A stretch of DNA of 64,000 nucleotides, from assembly GCF_014534645.1 (NCBI RefSeq), contig NZ_JACVQF010000225.1:40793-104792 (forward strand), in the 5' to 3' direction. Below the pieces are notes generated by a model. That model did no database searches, was not told where the DNA came from, and saw only the letters and a list, made by a program, of their open reading frames with translations. Positions 52,124-60,091 of the stretch are shown in pieces (the stretch's first letter is position 1; each line of letters begins with the position of its first letter). Source of the stretch: Streptomyces griseicoloratus. GTDB lineage: Bacteria > Actinomycetota > Actinomycetes > Streptomycetales > Streptomycetaceae. The translations under genes and the position numbers were made by a program.

Positions 52124-53353
52124 ATGACGCATCCCGGCACGCTCGTCCTGATCCTGGCCGCGGCCGTACTGGCGCCGCTCCTCGTCCACGCCACGGGCCG
52201 CCGGGTCCGTATCCCGCTGGTCATCTTCGAGATCGCCCTCGGCATCGTCATCGGTCCGCAGGTCCTCGGCTGGGCGCACACGGACGAGGTCGTCGACACG
52301 CTCGCCGATCTCGGGCTGTCGATGCTGATCTTCCTGGCGGGCTACGAGATCGAGTTCGCCGCGATCCGCGGTGACACCCTGCGCCGGGCGCTGTGGGCCT
52401 GGCCGGTGTCGCTCGCGGCCGGGATCGGGCTGGGGTTCCTGGTCTCCGGCGGCGAGGTGTTCGAGGCGTTCGTCGTCGGCACCGCGCTGACCAGTACGGC
52501 ACTGGGGACGGTACTGCCGATGCTGCGGGACCGCGGGGAGCTGCGGGGGCGTTTCGGGACGGTGGTGTCGGCCTTCGGGGCCGTGGGCGAGTTCGGGCCC
52601 GTCGTCGCCATGGCCCTGCTGCTCAGCGGACGCCGGCCGGCCGAGTCCGCGGTGCTGCTGGCCGCGTTCGGCGCCGTCACGGCCGCCGCCGTCTTCTGGG
52701 CCCTGCGCCCTCGGCCGGCCTGGTTCGGGCGGCTGACCGAGCGGACCCTGCACAGCAGCGGCCAGTTCGCGGTCCGGTTCGTCATGCTGATGCTGGCCTG
52801 CATGCTCGGCCTCGCCGAGGTCTTCGGCCTCGACGTACTGCTGGGCGCCTTCGCCGCGGGGGTCCTCACCCGTCTCGTACTCCACCGGGCCGCCCCCGCG
52901 AGCAGCGGCGAGGTCCTGGGCAGGGTGGAGGCGATGGGCTTCGGCTTCCTCGTGCCGTTGTTCTACGTCGTCACCGGCATCGAGTTCGACCTGGACTCCC
53001 TGCTCGACGATCCGGTCGCGCTGCTGCTCGTGCCGGTCTTCCTGGTGCTCTTCCTGCTGGTGCGCGGCGGGCCCGTGTACCTGCTCGCCCCGAGGGATCT
53101 GAGCCGTGCCGACCGGACCGCTCTCTCGCTGTTCTCCTCCACGTGCCTGCCCCTGGTCGTCGCCATCACGACCATCGGCGTCGACCAGAAGCTCCTCGGC
53201 ACGGACCGGGCCGCCTCACTGGTCGGGGCGGCGATGGTCTCCGTCCTCGTCCTCCCGCTGCTCGCGATGCGGGTGCGGCAGGCGCGCGGCGGGGCGGGGC
53301 CGCCCGGGCCCCGGAGCGGCGAGGGCACGGCGGAAGGCACGGAGACGTGGTGA
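52124..53353 (+). CDS. Cation:proton antiporter (CPA2/KefB-like)
   Basis: 409 residues with about 11-12 membrane helices. The core pattern RIPLVIFEIALGIVIGPQVL, LADLGLSMLIFLAGYEIEFA, and later VLLGAFAAGVLTRLVL and VFYVVTGIEFDLDSL-type helices match the Na+/H+ exchanger (CPA2) fold. The conserved aspartate pair of many Na+/H+ antiporters is not obvious, so K+ or other cation exchange is possible. No regulatory TrkA-N domain is present. Divergent from the oxidoreductase operon. Confidence 0.88.
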   Translation: MTHPGTLVLILAAAVLAPLLVHATGRRVRIPLVIFEIALGIVIGPQVLGWAHTDEVVDTLADLGLSMLIFLAGYEIEFAAIRGDTLRRALWAWPVSLAAGIGLGFLVSGGEVFEAFVVGTALTSTALGTVLPMLRDRGELRGRFGTVVSAFGAVGEFGPVVAMALLLSGRRPAESAVLLAAFGAVTAAAVFWALRPRPAWFGRLTERTLHSSGQFAVRFVMLMLACMLGLAEVFGLDVLLGAFAAGVLTRLVLHRAAPASSGEVLGRVEAMGFGFLVPLFYVVTGIEFDLDSLLDDPVALLLVPVFLVLFLLVRGGPVYLLAPRDLSRADRTALSLFSSTCLPLVVAITTIGVDQKLLGTDRAASLVGAAMVSVLVLPLLAMRVRQARGGAGPPGPRSGEGTAEGTETW

Positions 53354-53407
53354 GCGCCGGCTTCCGGTGCGTCCGCTCCGAGGGGCGACGCCTCGGTGGT
53401 GGGCGGG

Positions 53408-53992
53408 TCAGGCCGTGGAGGCGGGGCCCGGGGGCAGGTGGACCGTCATGATCAGGTGGCAGGTCCCGGTGCCGGCGCCGCGGTAGGTGTGGGGGGCGTC
53501 GCCGTCGAAGGCGGCGGTCTGCCCGGCCTCGACGGAGTGCTCGGTGCCGTCGACGACCAGGGTCATCCGGCCGGCGGTGACGCTGACGGTTTCGACGACT
53601 CCGGGCTGGTGGGGATGGCTGGGGTATTCCTCGCCCGGTTCCAGGCGCCAGCGCCAGACCTCGACGGGGGCCGGCCCCGAGGTCGTCAGCATGAGCCGGG
53701 CCTCGCTGCCCCGCTCTCCGGCCCAGAGCGGCATGACGGCATCGGCGGCCACGATGCGGACGCGGCCCTCGGCGGGCCCCTCCATCAGCGCGGAGACGGA
53801 GATGCCGAGGGTGTCGGCCAGCCGGACGAGGGTGGCGAAGTTCGGGTTGCCCTGGGCCTTCTCCAGACCGACCAGGGCGCCCTTGCTCACCTGGGCCCGT
53901 CGGCCGAGTTCGTCCAGGGACAGGCCGGCGCGAGTACGGGCCGCCCTGACGTTGTGCGCGAGCGTCCGCAGGGCCGCCTCTGTCTCGGCCAT
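53408..53992 (-). CDS. XRE-family regulator with cupin (PuuR-like)
   Basis: 194 residues from ATG 53992 (MAETEAALRTLAHNVRAART) with GGAAGGG upstream. HTH: RAGLSLDELGRRAQVSKGAL. The C-terminal cupin contains LEPGEEYPSHPHQPGVVETV with the metal-binding histidines and TAAFDGDAPHTYRG. It is divergent from the EamA/B3-B4 operon, whose promoter contains an inverted repeat, so it is probably their repressor. A second XRE/cupin regulator in this window (9189-9761) has the same arrangement beside AzlCD. Confidence 0.88.
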   Translation of the reverse strand: MAETEAALRTLAHNVRAARTRAGLSLDELGRRAQVSKGALVGLEKAQGNPNFATLVRLADTLGISVSALMEGPAEGRVRIVAADAVMPLWAGERGSEARLMLTTSGPAPVEVWRWRLEPGEEYPSHPHQPGVVETVSVTAGRMTLVVDGTEHSVEAGQTAAFDGDAPHTYRGAGTGTCHLIMTVHLPPGPASTA

Positions 53993-54057
53993 CCGATCAC
54001 CCTTCCGAAAGTGGCTTCCGAGAGTGGACCAATGGAATGCACCGGCCGGTCGTTTGG

Positions 54058-54105
54058 TTGACACAGGCCGGTCGATCCGTTGTACGGTTCAGTCGTTCCA
54101 CTGAA
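54058..54105 (+). promoter_or_regulatory. EamA promoter with operator
   Basis: TTGACA (54058-54063) and TACGGT (54083-54088) are spaced by 19 bases. Overlapping the -10 end and expected start is a perfect inverted repeat TTCAGT-CGTTCC-ACTGAA (54088-54105), well placed as an operator for the divergent XRE/cupin regulator. Direct repeats GGCCGGTCG lie at 54044-54052 and 54067-54075. Confidence 0.55.
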
Positions 54106-54121
54106 TGGTAAAGGATTCCCC

Positions 54122-54958
54122 GTGCTCGCTCTGCTGCTGGCCCTGGGCAGCTCTCTCGCCTACGGATGCGCCGACTTCCTCGGCGGTCTCGGCGCCCGCA
54201 AGGCCCACGTCCTGCGTACCGTCATGGTCGCGGCCCCGGCCAGCCTGGCGATCGAACTGCTGCTGTGGCCGGTGCTCGGCGCCTCCTTCGGCCCGGCCGC
54301 CCTCGGCTGGGGCGCCGCCTCCGGTGTCGCCTCGGCCGCGGCGTTCGCCCTGCTCTACAAGACCCTGGCGATCGGCCCGATGAACGTGCTGTCCCCCGTG
54401 ACCGCGCTGGTGTCCGCCGCGCTGCCCGTCACCGTGGGCCTGCTCCAGGGCGAGCACCTGAGCCGGGCGGGACTGATCGGCCTGCCGCTCGCGCTGGTCG
54501 CGGTCGTGCTGGTCAGCGCCGGAAGCGGCGCGGGCTCCGCGCGGCCCTCCCGGACGGCGCTGCTGCTGGCCTTCGGCGCCGGGGCCGCCATCGCCCTGCA
54601 GCTCGTCTTCCTGCACCAGGCGCCGTCCGACAGCGGCGTGGCCCCGCTCATCGTCGGCAGGGCGGTCTCCTCGGCCGTCACCCTGACCGCGGCGGGCATC
54701 CTGCACCGCAGGCTCGGCGCGGAGAAGCCCGCGTACGCGATGTCGGCCGCCGCGGGCGTGCTCGACTCGGTGGCGAACCTGCTGTTCCTGCTCGCCGCCC
54801 GCAGCGGCGACCTCACCGTCGTCGCCGTGATCACCGCCCTCTACCCGGCCGGCACCGTCCTGCTCGCCCGCGGCGTCCTCGCCGAACGCATCCACCGCGG
54901 CCAGCTCGTCGGCCTGGGCACCGCCGCCGTCGCCGTCAGCCTCCTCGCCCTCACCTGA
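54122..54958 (+). CDS. EamA-family (DMT superfamily) transporter
   Basis: 278 residues from GTG 54122, with AAAGGA upstream. Ten membrane helices in two repeats; the EamA pattern shows in SLAYGCADFLGGLGARKAHV and ALYPAGTVLLARGVLAERIH near the end. Such carriers export amino acids or other metabolites. The next gene, 38 bases downstream, is a B3/B4 protein; this pair and the divergent XRE/cupin gene probably form one regulon handling an amino acid or analogue. Confidence 0.88.
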   Translation: MLALLLALGSSLAYGCADFLGGLGARKAHVLRTVMVAAPASLAIELLLWPVLGASFGPAALGWGAASGVASAAAFALLYKTLAIGPMNVLSPVTALVSAALPVTVGLLQGEHLSRAGLIGLPLALVAVVLVSAGSGAGSARPSRTALLLAFGAGAAIALQLVFLHQAPSDSGVAPLIVGRAVSSAVTLTAAGILHRRLGAEKPAYAMSAAAGVLDSVANLLFLLAARSGDLTVVAVITALYPAGTVLLARGVLAERIHRGQLVGLGTAAVAVSLLALT

Positions 54959-54996
54959 ACCGCCGCCAACCGCACGCAGGAACGGAGATCCTCTCC

Positions 54997-55704
54997 ATGA
55001 CCGCCTTCCTCATCGCCCCCGCCGTCGCCGAGGCCTTCCCCGACACCCTCATCGCCGTGGTCACCGCCACCGGCCTGCGCGGCCGCGAACCCTGGCCGGA
55101 CACCGTGGCCGCACTCGACGGCCTGGAGCAGCGGCTCGCCGACGGCGCCTGGCAGCCCGCCGACGAGAGCGACCCCCGTATCGAGGCGTGGCACACCGCC
55201 TACCGCTCCTTCGGCACCAACCCGCGCCGCATCCGCCCCAGCGTCGACGCGCTCGGCCGCCGCCTGGCCAAGAAGGGCGCCCTGCCCCGCATCAACCCCG
55301 CCGTCGACTCGTACAACACCGTCTCCGTCCGCCACGGACTGCCCGCCGGCGCCTTCGACCTGGACCACGTCGCCGGCGACGTCGACATCCGGTACGCGGA
55401 CGGCACCGAGGAGTTCACCCCGCTCGGCGAGCCCGAGACCGTCGAGAACCCCAAGCCCGGCGAGATCATCTACGCCGACACCGCCGGCGTCCTGACCCGC
55501 CACTGGAACCACCGCGACGCCCACCGCACCCGCGTCACCGAGGACTCCGCCCACGTCGCCTTCGTCCTCGAAACCCTCCACGCCGAGCGCGACGGCCACC
55601 TGCTGAAGACGGCGGCGGAGGAACTGCGGGGCCTGCTCTCCCCGCACGCCGACGAGACCGCCGTGCACCACCTCGGCCCCGACCGTCCCCGGCTGTCGCT
55701 GTGA
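54997..55704 (+). CDS. B3/B4 domain protein (tRNA-editing-like)
   Basis: 235 residues. It contains the B3/B4 fold found in the beta subunit of phenylalanyl-tRNA synthetase: EAWHTAYRSFGTNPRRIRPS, RINPAVDSYNTVSVRHGLPA and DTAGVLTRHWNHRDAHRT. Free-standing B3/B4 proteins are believed to have a role in clearing mischarged tRNA. Together with a likely amino acid exporter and cupin regulator, this suggests a response to a toxic or non-protein amino acid, by inference. Confidence 0.85.
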   Translation: MTAFLIAPAVAEAFPDTLIAVVTATGLRGREPWPDTVAALDGLEQRLADGAWQPADESDPRIEAWHTAYRSFGTNPRRIRPSVDALGRRLAKKGALPRINPAVDSYNTVSVRHGLPAGAFDLDHVAGDVDIRYADGTEEFTPLGEPETVENPKPGEIIYADTAGVLTRHWNHRDAHRTRVTEDSAHVAFVLETLHAERDGHLLKTAAEELRGLLSPHADETAVHHLGPDRPRLSL

Positions 55705-55726
55705 CGGCGGCCCGTACGATGGGCGG

Positions 55727-56128
55727 GTGACCAGCAGTACCCGATCAAGCAGCCGCCCGGCCGGGCGGCTGTTCGTGCTGCTGGTGATGGCGGTCCTGGC
55801 CGGTGTGCTCGGCATGCACGGCCTGGCGCCCGGGGTGGTGCCGACGAAGCATTCGGGTGCGGGCCACGAGATGGCGATGGCCGCCGCGGGCGGTGCGCCG
55901 CACGCGGACGTGGCCTGCGCCCACACGGACGGCGGAACGGGGCACCTCGATCACGCCGATGGTACGTGTGCCGCCGCCGGGACCGGTTCGGCCTACACGC
56001 CACCGGCGCCGGCCGGCACCCTGCCGGACGCGCCCGCCGCCACCTCGCCCGCCTCGGCGGCCATGGGAGCGTCCCGCGGCGGGCGGGCGCCGCCCGACCT
56101 CTCCGAGCTGCAGCTTCTGCGGATATAG
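55727..56128 (+). CDS. DUF6153-type membrane protein
   Basis: 133 residues, GTG start at 55727. One N-terminal membrane helix (RLFVLLVMAVLAGVLGMHGL), then a His/Met/Ala-rich extracellular part (GAGHEMAMAAAGG, DVACAHTDGGTGHLDHADGT) that could bind metal. The DUF6153 family is of unknown function and is often seen near DUF305 genes, as here. A role in copper handling is inferred from the following CsoR-type box. Confidence 0.78.
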   Translation: MTSSTRSSSRPAGRLFVLLVMAVLAGVLGMHGLAPGVVPTKHSGAGHEMAMAAAGGAPHADVACAHTDGGTGHLDHADGTCAAAGTGSAYTPPAPAGTLPDAPAATSPASAAMGASRGGRAPPDLSELQLLRI

Positions 56129-56250
56129 AGCGGCCCGCTCGGCACCCCCGCGTCCAGTGATCTCCGGTGACGGGTGCCGTGCTTCCGCATGCCCTCACAT
56201 CCGTTCCTCCCGCACGCCGTGACCGGCGTGCGCCAAGGAGTTGCATCACC

Positions 56251-56904
56251 ATGATCCACAAGCGTTCACTCGTCCGCCGCAGTGCCGCCGTCGTCGCCGC
56301 CGGTGCGGCAGCGCTCGTCCTGGCCGCCTGCGGCGGCGACGGCAGCGGCGACGGCTCCGCCGGGCACGGCGGCCACAACGCCACCGCCTCCTCGTCCGCC
56401 CCGGCATCCGCCCCGGCTTCGGCGCCGGCGTCTCAGGGGCAGCACAACGCCGCCGACGTCGCCTTCGCGAAGGGGATGATCCCCCACCACCGCCAGGCCG
56501 TCGAGATGGCCGGCCTCGCGCCCGGCCGGGCCCAGTCGGCCGAAGTGAAGAAGCTCGCCGAAGAGATCAAGAAGGCCCAGGCCCCGGAGATCAGGACGCT
56601 CTCCGGCTGGCTGACCTCGTGGGGCGAGGAGGTGCCCGCCGAGGGTGCCATGGACCACTCCATGCACGGCTCGGGCGGCATGATGACGGCCGCGGAGATG
56701 AGCGAGCTCGAGGACGCCTCGGGCAAGGCGTTCGACACCGCCTTCATGGAGCTGATGATCAAGCACCACGAGGGCGCGGTCGACATGGCGAGGACCGAGC
56801 AGGCCGACGGCGCCTACTCCCCGGCCACCAGGATGGCCGAAGAGATCATCGCCTCGCAGAGCGCGGAGATCGAGCAGATGAACAAGCTGCTCGGCAAGGA
56901 CTGA
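56251..56904 (+). CDS. DUF305 lipoprotein
   Basis: 217 residues from ATG 56251 with AAGGAG upstream. The signal ends in the lipobox LAAC (about residue 27), followed by a Ser/Ala/Pro linker. The DUF305 fold has two matching helical hairpins with GMIPHHRQAVEMAG and LMIKHHEGAVDMAR, where His and Met side chains suggest metal binding. A His/Met-rich loop (MDHSMHGSGGMM) is present between them. DUF305 proteins are ferritin-like and often copper-linked. Extracellular membrane-anchored. Confidence 0.9.
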   Translation: MIHKRSLVRRSAAVVAAGAAALVLAACGGDGSGDGSAGHGGHNATASSSAPASAPASAPASQGQHNAADVAFAKGMIPHHRQAVEMAGLAPGRAQSAEVKKLAEEIKKAQAPEIRTLSGWLTSWGEEVPAEGAMDHSMHGSGGMMTAAEMSELEDASGKAFDTAFMELMIKHHEGAVDMARTEQADGAYSPATRMAEEIIASQSAEIEQMNKLLGKD

Positions 56905-56987
56905 CCACCACCACGTCGGTGCGGGGCGGGCGCCTTCGGCCTTCCGGGTGCCCGCCCCGTGGGCCCGAGGATCACCCTCTCGACGGA

Positions 56988-57004
56988 ATACCCCCTGGGG
57001 GTAT
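56988..57004 (+). promoter_or_regulatory. CsoR-type copper operator
   Basis: ATACCCCC-T-GGGGGTAT is a perfect 17-base palindrome 46 bases before the DUF4396 start. It matches the G-tract operator form of Streptomyces CsoR (ATACCCC...GGGGTAT). Copper binding to CsoR would release the downstream gene. Confidence 0.75.
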
Positions 57005-57049
57005 ACCGTTGGGCATGTGGGACCGCCCGGTTCCTCGTTGGAACGTCGA

Positions 57050-57589
57050 ATGGGGATGAAGGTCATGGACCACAGCACGCACCACACCGGCACCCCGCAC
57101 CACCACACCGGCACCGCGCACCACCACGCCGCCCCCGTCGGCGGCCACGCGCACGGCGCGTCGTGGGCGACGGCGGTGAAGGCGACGCTGCACTGCCTCA
57201 CCGGGTGCGCCATCGGCGAGATCCTCGGCATGGTCATCGGCACCGCCCTGCTGTGGGGCAACGTGCCGACGATGATCCTCGCGATCACGCTGGCCTTCGT
57301 CTTCGGGTACTCCTTCACCCTCTTCGCGGTGGTGCGCGCCGGGGTGTCCCTGAAGGCCGCGATCAAGGTCGCACTGGCCGCCGACACCGTCTCCATCGCA
57401 GTGATGGAGCTGGTCGACAACACCATCATCGCGCTGACGCCGGGAGCGATGGACGCACACCTGTCGGACGGACTGTTCTGGTCGGCGCTGCTCGGCGGGT
57501 TCGCCGTGGCCTTCGTGATCACCACGCCGGTCAACAAGTGGATGATCGGCCGCGGCAAGGGCCACGCCGTGGTGCACGCCTACCACTGA
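57050..57589 (+). CDS. DUF4396 membrane protein, likely copper-responsive
   Basis: 179 residues from ATG 57050 (57056 and 57065 are alternatives). The N-terminus is rich in histidine (HHTGTPHHHTGTAHHHAAP), then four membrane helices with TLHCLTGCAIGEILGMVIGT, FGYSFTLFAVVRAG and SIAVMELVDNTIIALTPGAM. DUF4396 proteins are of unknown transport-like function. The CsoR-type box just upstream and the His-rich head suggest copper handling. A strong hairpin ends the unit. Confidence 0.85.
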   Translation: MGMKVMDHSTHHTGTPHHHTGTAHHHAAPVGGHAHGASWATAVKATLHCLTGCAIGEILGMVIGTALLWGNVPTMILAITLAFVFGYSFTLFAVVRAGVSLKAAIKVALAADTVSIAVMELVDNTIIALTPGAMDAHLSDGLFWSALLGGFAVAFVITTPVNKWMIGRGKGHAVVHAYH

Positions 57590-57596
57590 CCCGCAC

Positions 57597-57637
57597 AACG
57601 GCGTGCGCATACCACCTCTGGGTATGCGCACGTCGTT
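57597..57637 (+). terminator. Long hairpin after the DUF4396 gene
   Basis: AACGGCGTGCGCATACC (57597-57613) pairs with GGTATGCGCACGTCGTT (57621-57637) with one G-T pair and a 7-base loop, 8 bases beyond the stop. The centre, ATACC-ACCTCTG-GGTAT, also has the spacing of a CsoR box, so it may double as an operator for the next gene. Confidence 0.7.
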
Positions 57638-57741
57638 GTCGCCTTCACCCGAACGGCCCACACCCGCTCGCCACCCGCCCGTCACGGACCGACGCTCGAA
57701 GTTCCCCGCCCAGCGCGGATTCCGAGAGACGGAGAACGACC

Positions 57742-58176
57742 ATGGCCAACGCCACCCGAAGCAGCGGGCACCCCACAGGGCACGGAAGCAGCGCGAGCGC
57801 CTGGGCCTCCGGCGGTGTCGTCTTCGCCGGTGTGCTGATGCTGGTGGAGGGCATCTTCGGCATCCTCACCGGCATCGCCGCCATCGCGGAGGACGACGTG
57901 TACACCCGCATCGGCGACTACGTCTTCGAGTTCAACCTCACCACGTGGGGCTGGATCCACCTGATCCTCGGCGTCCTGGTCGCCGTCACGGGCTGGGGCA
58001 TCCTCAAGGGCGCCGCCTGGGCGCGGGGCCTCGGTGTCGGACTCGCCGCCCTCGTCGTCGTCCTGCAGTTCATCTGGCTGCCGTACCAGCCGGTCTGGGC
58101 GATCATCTCGATCGCCATCGCCGTCTTCGTCATCTGGGCGCTGTGCACCGACCACGGCCGCCCGTCGTCGGCCTGA
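57742..58176 (+). CDS. Small four-helix membrane protein (DUF7144-like)
   Basis: 144 residues from ATG 57742. Four membrane helices with an acidic first loop (GIAAIAEDDVYTRIGDYVFE) and WGWIHLILGVLVAVTGWGIL and QFIWLPYQPVWAIISIAIAV. The pattern matches actinobacterial DUF7144-type proteins, whose function is unknown. Lies between DUF4396 and DUF1269 genes. Confidence 0.75.
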   Translation: MANATRSSGHPTGHGSSASAWASGGVVFAGVLMLVEGIFGILTGIAAIAEDDVYTRIGDYVFEFNLTTWGWIHLILGVLVAVTGWGILKGAAWARGLGVGLAALVVVLQFIWLPYQPVWAIISIAIAVFVIWALCTDHGRPSSA

Positions 58177-58265
58177 CGCCCCCGCGCCGCGGCCGGCCCG
58201 AGGCCCCCCGTCGCTCTCCGGCCCCACCAGCCCTCCACGTCCTCACCCGCTCGAAAGGAACCCCC

Positions 58266-58754
58266 GTGGCCGCCACCCTCACCGCCTGGAAGTTCCCCAA
58301 CCCCGAAGGCGCCGAGCACGTCGAGCAAACCCTCCTCGACCTCCAGAAACAGGGCCTGATACAGGTGCACGACGCGGCCGTCGTCAGCTGGCCGGAGGAC
58401 CGCAAGCAGCCCAAGACGAAGCAGCTGCACAACCTCGCCGCCACCGGCGCCCTGTCCGGGACCTTCTGGGGCATGCTCTTCGGGCTGATCTTCTTCGTAC
58501 CGCTGCTCGGCGCCGCGCTCGGCGCCCTCAGCGGTGCGCTCGGCGGCTCCCTGGCCGACGTGGGCATCGACGACGACTTCATCGACAGCGTCCGGGGCGA
58601 GGTGACGCCGGGCAGCTCGGCCCTGTTCCTCCTCACCTCCGAGGCGGTCGTGGACCGCGTCCACGAGGCGTTCCCGAACGGCAGCGCCCAGCTGATCAGC
58701 AGCAACCTGTCCCACGACGACGAGCGCAAGCTCCGCGAGGTCTTCGAGGCGTGA
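58266..58754 (+). CDS. DUF1269 family protein
   Basis: 162 residues, GTG 58266 with AAAGGA upstream. The hydrophilic start (TAWKFPNPEGAEHVEQTLLD, QVHDAAVVSWPEDRKQPKTK) is followed by a membrane stretch rich in Gly/Ala/Leu (GALSGTFWGMLFGLIFFVPL then LGAALGALSGALGGSL) and DDFIDSVRGEVTPGSSALFL, as in DUF1269 proteins. Often associated with stress or electron-transport gene sets; role unknown. Confidence 0.88.
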   Translation: MAATLTAWKFPNPEGAEHVEQTLLDLQKQGLIQVHDAAVVSWPEDRKQPKTKQLHNLAATGALSGTFWGMLFGLIFFVPLLGAALGALSGALGGSLADVGIDDDFIDSVRGEVTPGSSALFLLTSEAVVDRVHEAFPNGSAQLISSNLSHDDERKLREVFEA

Positions 58755-58772
58755 GGGACCGCGGCCCGCCGG

Positions 58773-60041
58773 TCACTTCGTGCCGACCGTCCGCAGCAAC
58801 GCCACCACCAGCGTCCGGGTCACCGCCACCACCTCCCGCAGCGACACGTGCTCCCGCTCGCTGTGCGCCACCTGGATGTCCCCCGGCCCGAACTGCAGCG
58901 TCGGTATCCCGGCTCCCGCGTACAGACGCAGGTCGCTGCCGTACGGCGCCCCGCGCTCCCGCAGGGCCGGGCCGCCGGTGGCGTCGGTCCGCGCGGCGCG
59001 GATCACGTCCGGCAGCGGGTGGCCCTCCGGCAGGCGGCCGCTGGCGAACCTGCCGCCGGGCCAGGTCACGGTGGCCGGGTGGTCGCGCAGCCACGGGTCG
59101 GCGGCGCACGCCTCGGCCACACACCGTTCCAGCTCGGCCCGCGCCCGTGCCGGGTCCTCGCCGAGGCGGACCCCGAGCCGGCCCTCGGCGACCAGCAGGT
59201 CCGGCACGCTGCTCGCCCAGTCGCCGGAGCGCAGCGTGCCGACGGACAGGGCGTAGGGGAGGGCGTACTCGGCCATCAGCGGTGCCGGATCGGCGTTGCG
59301 TTCCGCTTCCAGGCCGGCCAGCGCCCGGTGCAGGGGCAGATACGCGTCGATCGCGCTGACGCCCTGGTCGCGCGCACTGGCGTGGGCGGCCTTGCCGGGC
59401 ACGGCGAGACGGAAGGTCAGCGCGCCCGCGTTGGCGGTGATGAGCGTGCCCGCGGTCGGTTCCGCGATCACGCAGGCGTCGCCGCCGTACCCGCGCCGCA
59501 GGGTGCCGAAGGCGCCGAGACCGCCGTCCTCCTCGCCGACGACGAAGTGCGCGGCGACCCGGCCGCGCAGGCGCACGCCGGCCGCGCGGACGGCCGCGAG
59601 CGCGGCGAGGTGGGCGGCCAGGCCGGCCTTCATGTCGCAGGCCCCGCGCCCGTGCACGACGTCGTCCCCCGTCACCCGCGGCACGAACGGATCGCCCTCC
59701 CAGGCCGCGAGGTCCCCGGGCGGTACGACGTCGACGTGGCCCTGGAGGATCAGGGTCGGCCCGTCGCCGCCGTCCGGGGTGGTGCCGACGAGGCCCCAGG
59801 CCTCGTCCCTCGGGGCCTCGGCGCCGGGGAAGCCGGGGTCCGCCCGGAGCGCGGGCAGGTCCATCGGCCACAGGTCGACGTCCATGTCCAGCCGCTCCAG
59901 GCGGCGGGCCAGGTCGTGCTGGAGTTCCGACTCCGCCGGGCTCCCGGTCACGCTGGGCACGGCGATCAGCTCCAGCAGCGTCCGGGCCAGGTCCTTCTCG
60001 TCGATCGCCGCCAGTGCGGCGGCCTCCTCGTCGCTCAGCAC
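58773..60041 (-). CDS. M20-family metallopeptidase (ArgE/DapE-like)
   Basis: 422 residues, GTG start at 60041. Metal-binding and catalytic motifs: LQGHVDVVPPGDLAAWEGDP (His and the following Asp), VVHGRGACDMKAGLAAHLAA (Asp) and VVGEEDGGLGAFGT (Glu pair), with H-rich EREHVSLREVV near the end. These zinc enzymes remove acyl or amino acid groups (acetylornithine, succinyl-diaminopimelate and related compounds); the exact substrate is not told by sequence. Convergent with the DUF1269 gene. Confidence 0.9.
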   Translation of the reverse strand: MLSDEEAAALAAIDEKDLARTLLELIAVPSVTGSPAESELQHDLARRLERLDMDVDLWPMDLPALRADPGFPGAEAPRDEAWGLVGTTPDGGDGPTLILQGHVDVVPPGDLAAWEGDPFVPRVTGDDVVHGRGACDMKAGLAAHLAALAAVRAAGVRLRGRVAAHFVVGEEDGGLGAFGTLRRGYGGDACVIAEPTAGTLITANAGALTFRLAVPGKAAHASARDQGVSAIDAYLPLHRALAGLEAERNADPAPLMAEYALPYALSVGTLRSGDWASSVPDLLVAEGRLGVRLGEDPARARAELERCVAEACAADPWLRDHPATVTWPGGRFASGRLPEGHPLPDVIRAARTDATGGPALRERGAPYGSDLRLYAGAGIPTLQFGPGDIQVAHSEREHVSLREVVAVTRTLVVALLRTVGTK

Positions 60042-60091
60042 GCTGCCGGTCCTCCCCTTCCGCCGCCGACGCCCCCCGCACGGATGACTGC

